From NCBI GenBank assembly GCA_000231825.2, contig JH720329.1:49037-113036 (forward strand): a stretch of DNA of 64,000 nucleotides, written 5' to 3'. The translations under genes were made by a program, and so were the position numbers. Positions 39,453 through 52,039 of this stretch are shown here, one piece after another. How positions within the stretch are numbered: the stretch's first letter is position 1; each line of letters begins with the position of its first letter. The notes under the pieces are model-generated. The model was not told where the DNA came from, searched no databases, and saw only the letters and a program-made list of their open reading frames with translations. This DNA is from Tetrahymena elliotti 4EA (taxonomy: Eukaryota; Ciliophora; Oligohymenophorea; Hymenostomatida; Tetrahymenidae).

Positions 39453-39959
39453 TCAAGCGCTTGATTCAAAAAGAGTAGGTTATTCTTGTTGTAAGAAAGC
39501 GAATCTGGGAGCATCTAAACCGAAAGCACAACTGTTTTGGAAGGTATTGTTGTAGATCTTACCACCAACTAAAGCATGCTTTGAGCAGAGACTAGAGTAT
39601 AATCTAGCAGCAGGAATGGTGCAGTTCAAGATAGCAAAACTTTGACCTTATTGGAGGTTAGCATAGTATTAGAGACCATTGGAGGTGGCGTTGTAGTTGT
39701 AGGTAAGAGGAATAGTAACTTAAGCATCAGAAGATAAAACGTTGTAGGCAACGAAATCTAAGACGTATTAACCTTGAGCAGTTCTGAATCTAGCGTAGCT
39801 GCTTCCAGACTTAGGGCAAGTGTAGTTATAGTTGGTGTTGTTGAAGTACCAGTAACTTCTAGCACATGAAGCAGTGGTACATTCATTACCAACATTCATA
39901 GGATAGACTTAGCATGAAGCAACAGCTAAGAAGACAGCTAAAGCTAATAAAACCTTCAT
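39453..39959 (-). CDS. Secreted cysteine-containing protein, family S member 2
   Basis: Frame of 168 codons, start 39959, stop 39453-39455. It has the same plan as the gene at 29257: signal peptide ending V-A-S-C, then N-E-C, S-C-A-R-S, Y-T-C-P, F-A-I-L-N-C-T, C-S-K-H-A-L-V-G-G-K-I-Y-N-N-T-F-Q and C-A-F-G-L-D-A-P. Several N-glycosylation sequons are retained. Codon use is biased to GCT, AAC and TAC, consistent with strong expression. It is closer to the copies at 42914 and 54422 than to 29257. Its about 1 kb upstream region is shared with those copies and with a gene-less segment near 51000. Function unknown; no pseudogene feature seen. Confidence 0.88.
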
Positions 39960-40925
39960 TTGATTTTTATTGATATTTTTTACTATTTTATATTTTTTTG
40001 ATTATTATTAATTTACAAATAATTGCTTGGGTTGACTGAAGTATTAAAACATAGATAAGTAAATTAATTGACAGACATATGTATGGGATTTTTTGTTATT
40101 TTGATAATGTAGGGGCTGATCAGAAAATTAAATTTAGATTTTTCAAATGAAATAATTAATCTTAAAAAATAATAAGAAAAATAGAAAAGATTAACAAAAA
40201 AATAATATAAGAAATTATCTATTTTATTTGATCATACAAATTATCAAAAATATATGTAGTAAATTTAATTTTATTCTCATCTCTTTAATTTATCATAGGA
40301 TAATTTTATGCCAAAATAAATTTCATTTTTTGATAAATTGAAATATAAATTGATATTACTCATTATGGCTAATAAAATATTATTGTTGAATTCAATTTTT
40401 ATTATTAAAATTTCATTTAAAAACGAATAAACAATAAATACTCTATCAGTAATAGTATGTCTCATTTAAAGGCCTGATCAGAAAAATTAAGAAAATTTAA
40501 GGCAAATCTTAAAAGAATCAATAGATAAATTATCTGGTCTTTCTTTTAACAAAAAAAATTTTACTTTCGAAATATCAATGAAAAAATTTGTATGACTGGT
40601 TTTTATTATTGAGGATTATTTTTACAAGGGTATCATTTTTCTGAACAGACTAAAGATAATAAAAATAATTATAATTTCATAATGTAATTCAAACAAAATT
40701 TTGTTTAGGATTTAAGATTGGACACCCTCTCTCCAAATAAAATAAAACAAGAAGTGAATAAATGTTTTTAAAAAAATTTTTATCAAAAAAAAAGAGTTAC
40801 TTTTTATTTTGAATGAGAGAAAAATAATGGCTGGTTTTACAAAAGAAAATTTTTATTCACAGATAAATTTTTATTGAGTTAAAGAGACATTAAGAGCATA
40901 TATTTTTATTTAGTTTTATTTTTCA
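39960..40925 (-). repeat. Upstream region of family S gene, segment A
   Basis: This is the promoter-side part of the duplicated segment. Landmarks shared with segments B, D and E are 'cttgggttga..gaagtatt', 'aatgtaggg', 'gtctcattta..g.cctga' (40457) and 'ccctctctcc..aataaaacaag' (40727). The block present in B, D and E around 'cacctctttgaaaaacctttgat' is missing here. Confidence 0.65.
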
Positions 40926-42400
40926 TCATATTTGATTTTCTTCTTAAGTTTCAGTAATAATAGACGCTACTAATTTAGTCATCTTCTTTATTTGTTATAG
41001 CAATTACTTAAAGCATTATCTCGATATCATAAATAAATAGATTATGTGCTAAAAAAATTATTTGCATGATTTGAATAAACGAGTAAGACTTATAAAAAAA
41101 TTATAAAGAAGGCAATATTTACAATCAAAATTAATACAAAAACAACTCACAATATTTTCCCTAATTTGTATCTCTAAATATTTTATCTTAGAGTTTTTAA
41201 TTAAGATATTCTTCAAATCAGAAAAACTGATTTCAATATCACTCACCTTAAAATTTATTGAAGAAAAAAGATGAAAACTTGATGGGAAAAATATTTATAA
41301 AAAAAAGAAAATAATTTTGAGGTAAATAATAAAACACTAATTTAATAATTTACAAGAGATCAGGTCATAAAAAAGATAAATTAAAGCATTTAGCTAAATT
41401 TAAACTTAATTCGGATAAACCACTATTTCCAATATTAGTGGTGAATCTGTTGTTATTTTAAGTAAAATTTTTCATAAAAGAATGTCATTTAAATGATTGG
41501 ATAAAAAAATATATTTATGGATTATTTAATTAAAATATAAACCTCTTTAGAATTAAAAATTTTAATATTATTTAATAGTGAATTCTAGCTCAGTGGCTAG
41601 AATATTTTGTATATAAGTTTCTTTACTTTAGGTTGAGTTTCAATATTGAGATATTTTTACATAAAACTAAATAATCTCTAAACCTTGAGATTCATTTTCA
41701 CTAATACAATTCCATCTTTTATTTAAAAAAAATAAGTTTGACAAGTTATAAATGAATAAGTCAAGAGTAGTCAATAGAATTTTAAAGATAAGTTTAAGTT
41801 AATTATTTCTTAAGAAAGAAATTTATGAAGAGACAAAAATTAAAAGTTAAAAATTACGATAATAAAAAAGGTCTAATTTTATTTAAGGTCAACCATCAAA
41901 GTAGAGAGATTTTTGTAATTAGAAAAATTTGATACTAATTTTGATGATCCTTCTTCACCTTTTGAACTGCCACTTTTAATTTTTTGATAAAATAATCTTT
42001 TAAAAAGGAAATAAACAAAGACAAAATAATTTAATTTATTAAAAAAAATATAATTATTCAGCTAAGTAGAAAACCTTAAAGTTTTTTACCAGTTAAAACA
42101 TAATAAAAAATATAATAATAAACCAATAAGAATTAAAAAAGGTTCCAAGCAAAAATAGATTAATCCTTAACTGAGGTCTGATATTCCTTAACTCATTATT
42201 CCATTCCACTTTTAAAAATATAAAAATAAAGATAGTGAATAGTAAATTTAAAAGAAAAAAAAGAGTGAAAAAAAAGATTCCTCTTTATTTGTTAAATTTA
42301 CTCTAAATTTACTGTTAAATTTGTGAAATTATTGCACTTATGTAGAAGAGATCCAAACCTTGAAATACCTATTGGACCAAAACAATTACTCCTAGAGAAA
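40926..42400 (-). pseudogene. Leucine-rich repeat gene, segment A copy (nonsense-containing)
   Basis: Minus-strand LRR segments occur at about 42300-42395, 42145-42215, 41885-41985, 41625-41720, 41355-41445 and 41165-41260. A C-terminal tail ends in TGA at 40926-40928. They correspond in order to exons of the fuller copy at 47198-50000, but the first three repeats and one internal repeat are missing. In the segment at 41355-41445 the codon that is TGG (Trp) in the sister copies is TGA (41365-41367), which terminates the frame. With TGA as the only stop in this code, the copy is most simply a pseudogene. Confidence 0.65.
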
Positions 42401-42913
42401 AATTAAATTATCTTAAACCAAAATAAAACATTAATAATTTTTAGAATATAAGTGAGAATTTATAAAAAACAAAAATTAAGAAAGCAAATAATAAATAAAT
42501 ATATAAATAGTGGGTTTCAGATATTTATCAATATTTTTATTATGAAAATATAATAATGTTAGCTTTAAAGCTAAATGAATAATTATATATAATTTCTGAA
42601 TATAATCAATCAATCTATCTTAAGAAATTAAAGTTTAGATTTAATGGAAAAATTTCTATAATATAACCAAAAAGAATAAATATAAAGGACAACTCTAACA
42701 ATTAATTAAAAATCAATTTTAAAAATTTGGCAATACATCATTTAATATTATTATCATTCTAAAATTATTTTCTAAGTATATTTTTTAAATAGCTTCACAG
42801 ATTTATTTTTATAAAAATGAGTTTAGTTAAAGAAAATAAATGATTTGGAAAATAAGGAATTTCATATATCATTTAAATTTTAAGACAAAATATTATCGTA
42901 AATTTAGTACTTT

Positions 42914-43433
42914 TCATAGAGATATTTTTAATAACACTTATATTATTATATTAGTTATTTGTAGTTAAATCAAGAGTATGGGGACATCTAACACAAAAGC
43001 ACAAGCATTTTGGAAGGTGTTGTTATAGATCTTACCACAAACATAATCATACTTTTAGCAGAGGTTAGTTTAATTTCTAATAGCAGGAATAGTGCAGTCC
43101 AAGATAACAAAAACTATGACACTATTAGAGGGTTTAGTTCATATAGATACCATTTGTGGTGTGGTTATAGTCGAATCTAAGAGGAAGATTAACTTAAGCA
43201 TCAGGAAATAAAGCATTGTAGGCAACGAAATCTAAGACGGTTTCACCTTGTTCAGTTCTGAAACTAGTATTGCTGCTTCCATACTTAGGGCAAGTGTAGC
43301 TATAGTAGATGTTGTTGTACTACCAGTAACTTCTAGCACAAGAAGCAGAAGAACATTCATTACAAACTTTCATAGAATAATCTTAGCAAGAAGAAATAGC
43401 TAAGAAGATAGCTAAAGCTAATAAAACCTTCAT
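42914..43433 (-). pseudogene. Family S secreted-protein gene disrupted by a one-base frameshift
   Basis: The start (43433), signal peptide and first about 110 codons align with the intact copies. A run of five T (in the codons before the I-L-D-C motif) replaces four in the intact genes, so the reading frame shifts and ends at TGA 43047-43049 after 128 codons. Homology to the C-terminal half (C-G-K-I-Y-N-N-T-F-Q, C-A-F) continues in the next frame to about 42970. Several cysteine-flanking residues have also changed, as expected for relaxed selection. A sequencing error in the T run is the main alternative. Confidence 0.75.
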
Positions 43434-44419
43434 TTAATTTTTGTTAATTTTTTGTACTATTTTGTATTTTTTTTATTATTATTAATTTACAAATAATTAC
43501 TTGGGTTGAGAGAAGTATTAAAGCATAGAAAAGTAAATTAATTGACAGGTATATGAATTGTCTTTTTAGTTATTTTGGTAATGTAGGGAGCATATCAAAA
43601 AATTAAATAAATAAATATTTCTCAAAATAATTATTCACCGTAAAAATAAAAAAATAATACCAGTAATTACCTACTTTATTTGATCAAAAAAATTATGAAA
43701 AATATATGCTATTCTCATCCTTTTTATTTATGAGAAGACAATTTTATGTCAAAATAAAATTTATTTTTTGATAAATTTAAAATAAACATTGTTATTATTT
43801 CATTTTGATCAATAAAATATTTTTGTTGAATTCAATTTTTATTCTAAAAATTTCATTTCAAAACAAACAATAAATACTCTACATATAGTATAGTGTGTCT
43901 TATTTAAAGACCTGAGAAGAAAAATTAAGATAAGACAACATTTTAAAAGAAATGAAAAACAAATTATCTGTTCTTCCTTTTTACAAAAAAAGATCTTTTC
44001 TTTTACTTTATAAATATCGATTATCCAATTTGTATGACCAGATTTTATTATTTAGGGTTATTTTTAAGAGGGTATCATTTGATTTTGAAGAATAAGCTCA
44101 AGAATATTGAGAGAAAATCGATATGATGACAATTGATTTATCAAATCACCTCAAAAAATAACAAAAAAAACACCTCTTTGAAAAACCTTTTATCAACTAT
44201 AAATAAAATATCGAAGACCTCTTGAAACAGATGAGCTAACATAGTCTAATAATTAAATAAATAAGGATAGAAATTTTGCATTAAAAATATCCTCCTACTA
44301 CTACAGAGGGAACTGAATTTATAATTAATTGCAAATCAGACAATACCCTCTCTCTCATAAAATAAAACAAGAAGCAAATAAATGTTTTAAAAAATTTAGT
44401 TTTATTTAACTTCTTTTTT
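43434..44419 (-). repeat. Upstream region of family S gene, segment B
   Basis: Homologous to segments A, D and E in the same order. It includes the block 'cacctctttgaaaaaccttt' (44171) and 'ctcttgaaacagatgagct' (44219), the sequence 'gaactgaatttataatta' (44310), which is the uninterrupted counterpart of the insertion site at 55749, and 'taccctctctctc' (44344). Confidence 0.65.
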
Positions 44420-44840
44420 TGATTTTCTTCTTAAGTTTCAGCAATAATAGATACTTAGACTAGTTTATTTATCTTCTTTGCTTGCTATTACATTACTTTA
44501 AGCAGTATCTAGATATCATAAATTCTTTTCTAATAAGTTAAAAAATTACTTGCATGATTTGAATAAATGAGTAAGATTTGAAAATGACGTAGAATATAAA
44601 ATTCAGGATCTAAATTAATATAAAAGTGAATTTTTAATTAAGAGATTCTTTAAATCAGAAAAACTGATTTACTCAATATCATAACACCTAATGAATGGAT
44701 GGAATGAATGAAAAATTATTTTAAGAAAAAATAGAAAATGGAGAAAATAATAAAAAACTAATTTAATAATTCATGAGAGATCAAACGATAAATATGATAG
44801 ATTATCATTTAGCTAAATTTAAATAAACTTCAAGATAAAC
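44420..44840 (-). pseudogene. LRR gene 3' remnant, segment B
   Basis: Only the C-terminal tail (A-E-T-Q-E-E-N-Q motif, minus strand near 44430), the last LRR exon (near 44640-44690, S-F-S-D-L-K-N-L-L-I-K-N-S) and a badly eroded preceding repeat (near 44790) can be recognised. No upstream repeats follow, so it cannot encode a complete protein. Confidence 0.6.
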
Positions 44841-46969
44841 CACATTACCATACAATATTTCCTTTTTTTTGATGCCTAGCCCATTGCTAAATTTTATGAG
44901 TTTTTCTCAAAATTCTCTCTAAAAATGTTTCCTCAAGGAAAGATGCCTAAATTAATGAATTGATGGTTTTAAATCTGAAGATTCAAATAAAAAAAATAAA
45001 ACTTACAATTATTTATTTTTTCATCCAATTTTTTTATTATCTTAATTGGAAAAAAAATGGATTGAGTTAGATGAATATTTTATATTTTGCTTCTTCCACA
45101 TAAATTGAAATTTTAAAAGAGGATGATATTTTTGATTTTTCTTTTATTATTAGTTGTCAATTATTTCAAAAAGGTTTCTTTGAATTTTATTATTCCTTAT
45201 TAATTTTAATTAAATCTTTTAAGTGTTTTGAATAACTTTTAAAATTTTTTTTAATATCATAATATTTTAGTTACCTATTAACAAAACAATTATTAGCTTA
45301 ATAAAATAAATGCTCTATCAATATTTTTAATTACAATTCAAATTCTGGAACTTGAAATAATAATATAAATGATAATATTTCTTTTTTTTCAATAAAACTA
45401 ATTCAGTTTATAATTTCCAAATATTTTTGAAATTTAGGTTTTGAATGAAATGTAAATTTTGTCTCACATTTTTTAATTTTATTTCAAATAAAATGAAGAA
45501 AAAATTTTTATTAGATTGAATTTAATAACATCTATTCTTGTTTAAATTGAATATATTAAAATATTTTATGTAAGAAATATTTAATATTAATATCTAACTA
45601 ACATTTACTTAAAGTGAATAATCTTAATTTAAAAAGAAGGCTATTTATAAAGATGTAGTATTATCATAAATAAATTTCTAAATTGTTTTATTGTTTAATG
45701 GAACAATCTATTTATAAATGAACAATTAAAATCTTTATGCGAAATGTAATTTTATTCTGAAAAGCATAAATTGAATTTTTTTTCAAAATAAAAGAATATT
45801 TATTTTGAGGATAATTTAACCTCAAATATTACATTTCTTGCTAAAAATACACCAAACAAATTCAAATAACTTTTTAATGAGTAAATCTTAATTTAGGATT
45901 AAATTAATTACAAACTTTTCTTTGAAGCTTTGGATATTTGAGGAATTTAACTAAATTATAGAAACCAAAAAGAGACATTAAAATGGTTAATCTTTTTAAA
46001 ATTTAATTTATAAGAAAATATATGAGCATTTTCAAAAATCAGAAAATAACTAGAAAATAATCAAAGATGAATGATTAAATACTGTAAAATATCACTTTTA
46101 ACTTAATCACCAAATTGTTTATAAATTTTTGCCTAATTTTTCAATAAAATATTCAAATTCATGATCAAATATTTCATTCAGCATTCTGGAATTAAAGTTT
46201 TCGCCCTATATTACACATTAAAAGAAGACAATAATTTATCTTTAAACAAGTAAAAATAAACAAAATATATAAAAATTATCATCTCCTTTAATATCAAAAG
46301 CTACTTAAAACGCTTAGTCTTAATTGCATTAAATAATTTAAAAAAAAATTAATTTAGTTAAAAAGATTAAATTAGCATAAATACTATAAAATAAATTTTA
46401 AATAAATGTTGTTTTAAGTTTGTTTAATAATTTAAATTAGCTAATCAATTTCAAAACTGAAAACTTTTCTCATATTAAGTTCTTGAATTAATTACCTCTT
46501 TTTTTGGTCAAATCATAATACTTAAATTAAAAAAATATTTACAAAAAAGTTACTTTTTATGCTTATGTTAAGATAATAACTAATCAAAGAACTCTAGAAT
46601 TTACTTTTGATCAGCCAGCTTCTTCCTTCTTTAGTTAGATTTAAACTTCCTTCAACAACAAATAAATTTTAGATATTTTTCAAGTAAAAGGCTTTAAAAA
46701 ATTTAGAAAGATGAATATACTGTGGGTTAAATATAATATAGAAGGTATCTTGAAAGAATTTTTAAATTATTATCAGTGTTTAAAATTGATTTGATATAAT
46801 ACTTAGCTGAACTGATCTAATTTTAAAAAAGTCGAATTTGCCAAAAATATTTTTTCTTTAAAGATAATCTTTTATTAAATTATTATTTTGATTATTATGG
46901 AAAAAAAATAAACCTTCAAAATTCACCTCCCTTTTATTATTTATTATTTTTATTCAAAAAATTATATTT
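44841..46969. other. AT-rich segment between duplicated units
   Basis: No gene is supported. The parts near 45310-45390 and 45515-45670 match 56400-56460 and 56630-56780 (and partly 52255-52310), so the duplicated segments extend beyond the LRR remnants into this non-coding DNA. Confidence 0.5.
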
Positions 46970-47197
46970 TCTAATGAATTATGTTTAGGGTTTAATATTT
47001 GACCCCCTCTCTCTGAATAAAATAAGAAGCCAATAAATGTTTTTAAAAATTTTATAAAAAATAATAGTTACTTTTACTTGAATAAAATAAAAATAATGAA
47101 TAGTTTTACAAAAGAATATTTTGATTGGAAGATCAATTTTATTTAGTTAAAGGAACATTTAGGACATATATTCATAAAAATTTAATTTTATTTATCA

Positions 47198-50000
47198 TCA
47201 CATTTCATTTTCTTGTTGATTTTGATTAATAATGGATGCTTAGACTAATTTAGTCGTCTTCTTTGCTTGTTATAGCAATTGCATTATGCAGTATCTAGAT
47301 ACCGCAAATGAATCACTAATATAATAAAAAATTTTGCATAATTTGAATAAATGAGTAAGATTTTATAAAAAAGTAATAAAGAAGACAAAATTTACTATCT
47401 AAATTAATATAAAAACAACTAAAAATATTTTACCCAAGCTCTATCTTTAAATATTTTATCTTAGAATTTTTAAATAAAATATTCTTCAAATCAAAAAAAC
47501 CAGTTTCATCAATATCATTATTCCTTAGAATTTATTGAAGAAAAAAGATAAAAAATGGATGGAATGAAAAGTAATTTAAATAAAAAACAAAAGAATTTTG
47601 AGGAAAATAATAAAAACTAATTTTATAATTTACGAGAGATCGAGCCATAAAATTGATAGACTAGAGCATTTAGCTAAATTTAAACTTAATTCGGAGAAAC
47701 CACTATTACCAATATTAGAGGATCTATTGTGATTTTAAGTAAAATTTTTAATTAAAGCCATTTAAATGTGTGGATAAAGAAATTTAAATAAGTAATTTCA
47801 ATAAAAAGAAAGATTTTTGAGGAAAATAATAAAACTATTTTTATAATTTACTAGAGATCAAGCCATAAAATTGATAGATTAGAGCATTTAGCTAAACTAA
47901 AACTTAATCCAGATAAACCACTATTACCAATATTAGTAGATCTGTTGTTATTTTAAGTAAAGTTTTTAATAAAAGAATGAGATTTAAATGTGTTTGTTGA
48001 TTTTGAAATATATATTTTTTAAAGAGTATTTATATAATAATTAAACCTTTTTAGAGTTAAAATTTTAAATCATATTTAATAGTAATTCTAGTTGAATGGC
48101 TTGAATAATTATTTTTGTAAAAATATTTCTTTACTTAAGGTTAAGTTTCAATTCTGAGATATTTTTGCACAAAGCTAAATTATCACCCAAACAATGAGCT
48201 CCATTTTCATTAATACAAATCCATCTTTTATTTATAAAAAATAAATTTGATAAGTTATAAATGAATAGGTCAAGGGTCATGAATAGAATTTAAAAGGTTA
48301 GCTTAAGCTCAAACAAATTATTTCAAGAATTAAGAAAGAAATTAAAGAAGAGCCAAACTTAAAAGGGAAAAATTATGAGAAATAAAAAGATCTAATTTTA
48401 CTTCAAGTCAACCACCAAAGTAGAGAGATTTTTATAATTAGCCAAATTCAATGCTAATTTTGATGATCCTTCTTCATCTACTGAATTACCACTTTTTATT
48501 TTTAGAAAAAAATAATCTTTTAAAAAAGTAAAAATCAAACCTAGTACTCAAAATTTTTTACTTGATAAAAGTTGAGTAATAAAAAATATAATAAGAAACC
48601 AAAAATGATCAAAAAATTTTGTTGAATATTGTTACTCAAGCAATAAAATCAAATCGGAGAGACTAGATAATTTAATTAATCCTTAACTGAGGTCGGATAT
48701 TCCTTCATTTGTTATTCCATTCCACCTTTATATATAAATAATAAAAATCAAGAATAGTAAATTTAAAAGAAAAAAACAAAATTGTTTTGTATGTGAAAAA
48801 AAGAAATTTAAAATTGCAAGAAATAAATAAATTAAAAAATATTTTAGTTTTAAAATTAAATTTATCTAAAATTGTATAATTAGTAACTCAAAAATTAAAA
48901 AAAGTAAAATATAATATTTACTCTACATTGATAGCCAATTTTTAGAGATTAGAGCATTTACCTAAATTATAGCCTAACTCATATGAACCTTCATCACCAA
49001 TAGAATTGCTCCTTATTTTTTAAATTTAATTTTATTTATTTTGAAAATAACATTAAAATTATCAAAATAATCATAAGTTTATTGGAAATAAATTTATTTA
49101 TTTATTTTTTAGTTTGAGAAATTTTATGAATAAAATATTAACTAAATTTAATTTACTCTAAATTTATTACCAAATTTGTGAGATTAATGCACTATGCTAG
49201 AAGAGATCCAAACCTTGAAATGCCTACTGGACCAAAACAATTACTCCTTATATAAAATAAAAAAATCATATTATCTTGAAATTAAATAGAACATTAATAA
49301 TTTTTTAGAATTAAAGTATTATAGTAGGTATAAGATGGTTATCAATCTTAGTTTGTTTGAATAAAGTTAATTTATATTATTTAAAAATATATTAATCATT
49401 TGAGAAATTAATTTTTTAAATAGCAAGGTAAAGTATTTATATATACTAGAGGTTGACAGTTAAATTTGAAAGTTTGAGGCACTTTACTAAACCAAAACCT
49501 AAGCCTTATAATCCTTCATCGTCAATTTAATTACAACTTTTAATTTATTATAAAATTCTTTTGATAAACCAAAAAATAAATTTTAATAATATCCTAATTT
49601 CTATTCACATAATTAGGATAAGAATAGGTTCAATAATAATTATTTATTAATAAGAATTTGAATTTTATTTAGTTATTTATACCCAAGGTTGAGTTAAATG
49701 TTAGAGATATTAAGACACCTAGCAAAGCAAGATCCTAAAAATGATATTCCTTAATCACCAACAAAATTATTACTTTTTAAATTTAAATAAAAATAAATAG
49801 AGAATCTTATGTTAAATCCAGTAAAAATTTTTGTAAATTTTATAATATGATCATATTAGCTTTAAAGCTAAATGAGTAAATATATATAAAAGTAAATGAA
49901 ATATTCTAACCTAATATCAAGTTCTAAATCTATGAGATCATTGCATTTAGATAAACCATAACTCAAAAGTAAAGATCTTTCATAGTTAATATCTCTTCAA
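47198..50000 (-). CDS. RNI-type leucine-rich repeat protein 3, one repeat per exon (most complete copy)
   Basis: Eleven minus-strand LRR segments, read 5' to 3', lie at about 50000-49910, 49775-49681, 49545-49448, 49255-49165, 49015-48915, 48715-48635, 48500-48400, 48235-48130, 47935-47845, 47720-47630 and 47525-47425. A tail rich in Gln and Lys follows, ending in TGA 47198-47200. The repeat pattern is N-x-I-G-D-E-G-x-x-x-L-G-x-x-L-A-K-C-x-N-L-x-x-L-x-x-x-L, and segments end near GTAAAT donors. Intervals of about 80-190 bases act as introns. No TGA was found inside the repeat segments, but exact splice phases were not all verified. The 5' end is not identified, so the gene may extend past 50000 or be 5'-truncated. 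Likely an intracellular protein-interaction scaffold; no catalytic domain is visible. Confidence 0.6.
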
Positions 50001-50693
50001 TTTTTTAAAAAAGCAAGATAATATTAAAGAGTCATCTAAAAAAGAAGTGTAAATCGATTAAATTTATCTCAAAATATAATCTTCTCAACAAAATTATCAA
50101 AAGAAGTAAATTAAAAAATTTAAATTAAATGCAAATTTGATGATTATTATTCTGTTAGGAATATTCACAGTACAGTTGTATAATAAAAAAATTGATAAAG
50201 TAAAATCTTAGATTTGTAATTAATGGTAATAATCCTAATATTTCATTCTTTATATTTAAGTAAAATAAAATATTTTTTTATTTTAGAGATAAATAAATTA
50301 AAATTAACTAAAATTTTACTTTAAGTTTATTTACAGTTAAAACTAAAATGAAGAGTCAGACTTAAGAAACTTTTGTTTGATTGTAAAAAAATAATTATAA
50401 TGTTTGATTCAATTTATGGAATGACTACATCTTCTAAGATATGATAATATTACATTTTCTGTTATTTTTTTTCTTCTCCCACTTCTCATTTTGTTTTGCA
50501 AAAAAATAAATTCAAAAACTATTATTGCTCAATAAACTTAAATTGAAAAATTTATGATTTAAAATATTCAAAGTCTTATTTGATAAATCTGATTAAATCT
50601 AAATTATGAGATTAAGCTTAGACATGTTTTCTATATACAACTATTAACAAATATTATTTCTATCTTATTTCCTAAAATAATATATAGAAAAAA

Positions 50694-50735
50694 GGGTACT
50701 TGGCGCAGCCCCAACATACAAGGATATAATACCAT
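50694..50735. other. Short GC-rich island with stem potential
   Basis: About 30 bases here are far richer in G/C than anything nearby (TTGGCGCAGCCCCAA, then CATACAAGG). Several short pairings nest: GGTA with TACC, CTTG with CAAG, and TTGG with CCAA. On the minus strand it would be followed by a T run (50689-50693). No tRNA or snRNA consensus was recognised. Confidence 0.35.
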
Positions 50736-50939
50736 AATATCAAAAAAAATTTTGAAGATATCTAATATTTTTCTGTTATTTTCTAGTTGCTCTGAACCTA
50801 TTATTTTATCATATATTACAATATACAGTTTTATTTAAAAAAAATAATATACAAGATTTTTTCTTAGATTTAATACAATAAAATAGATTTTTTTTAAATA
50901 TTTTTCTCTATTCTTATGGAGAAGATTAATATTTTTAAT

Positions 50940-52039
50940 AATTCAATTAACATTTATTGAAAGTGAATTATCTTAATTTAAAAAGAAATTTACTTATGAA
51001 TGATGTAATTGCTTAGGCGAAATAAGTATTAAAGATAGTTGAGTAAATTAATTAATAGAAATGAATATGGTTTTTTTTGCTGTAATGATAATGTAGGGGA
51101 TGGTCAGAAAATTACTAAATTTAAATTTTTCAAATTAATTATTAATCTTAAAATATATAAAAAAATAATTCTAGAAATTTGTCTATTTTATTTGATCAAA
51201 CAAATCATCATCTTTTTAATTTATGAGAAGAAAATTTTATATCAAAATAAAATTCATTTTTGATAATTTAAAATATTAATTTTTGTTGTTTCATTTAGAT
51301 CAATAAAATATTTTTGTTTGAATTCAATTTTTTATTCTTAAAATTTAACTTCAAAACAAACAAACAATAAATACTCTATCAGTTATAGTGCCTCATTTAA
51401 TGACCAGGAAAATTAAGATAAGGTAAATGATAAAAAAATAAAAATCATATTACCTGGTCATCCTTTTTACAAAAAAAGATCTTTCCTTTTAATTAATAAA
51501 CATCAATGATTGAATTTGTATGATCAATTTTTATTATTTAGTATTATTTTGGTGAGGTTATCATTTGATTTTGAAGAATAAGCTTAATAATATTGAGAGA
51601 AAATCAATATTATGACTATTAATTTATCAAATCACCTTAAAAAGTGACTATAAAAAATACCTCTTTGAAAAACCTTTGATAAGTTATAAATAAAATATCG
51701 AAGATCTCTTGAAGCAGATGAGCTGACATAGTCTATCTAATCAATAAATAATTATAAAATTTTGCATTAAAAATTTCCTCCTATTAATAAAGGGGGGACT
51801 GAATTTATAATTAAATACAAGTCATATAATACCCTCTCTCTAATAGAATAAAACAAGAATCAATAAATGTTTTAAAAAATTTTTGAACAAAAAATAATTA
51901 AATTTAATTGAATGAGATAAAAATAATGGATGATTTTACAAAAGAAAATTTTTATTAAAAGAAACATTTTATTGAGTTTAAGTGACATTAAGAAAATATA
52001 TTTTTATAATTTAGTTTTATTTATCTTCTTTTTTTGATT
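50940..52039 (-). repeat. Upstream region of family S gene without the gene, segment D
   Basis: Homologous to the regions upstream of 39959, 43433 and 54934 ('aatgtagggga', 'cctcatttaatgacc', 'cacctta..gtgactataaaaaatac', 'cctctttgaaaaacctttgat', 'ggactgaatttataattaaata' at 51796). At the place where the secreted-protein gene should begin (about 51000) the homology stops and unrelated AT-rich DNA follows. It therefore looks like a promoter-side relic. Confidence 0.65.

Noticed and set aside
41058..41246. Minus-strand 62-codon frame taken as a separate small gene
   Set aside because: Its first part is the last LRR exon of the segment A copy and the remainder is the following intron; comparison with 47330-47525 shows it is not an independent gene.
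51039..51263. Plus-strand 74-codon frame
   Set aside because: It lies in the duplicated upstream region, is not preserved in the sister segments, and is composed mainly of Ile/Lys/Leu/Asn from AT-rich DNA.
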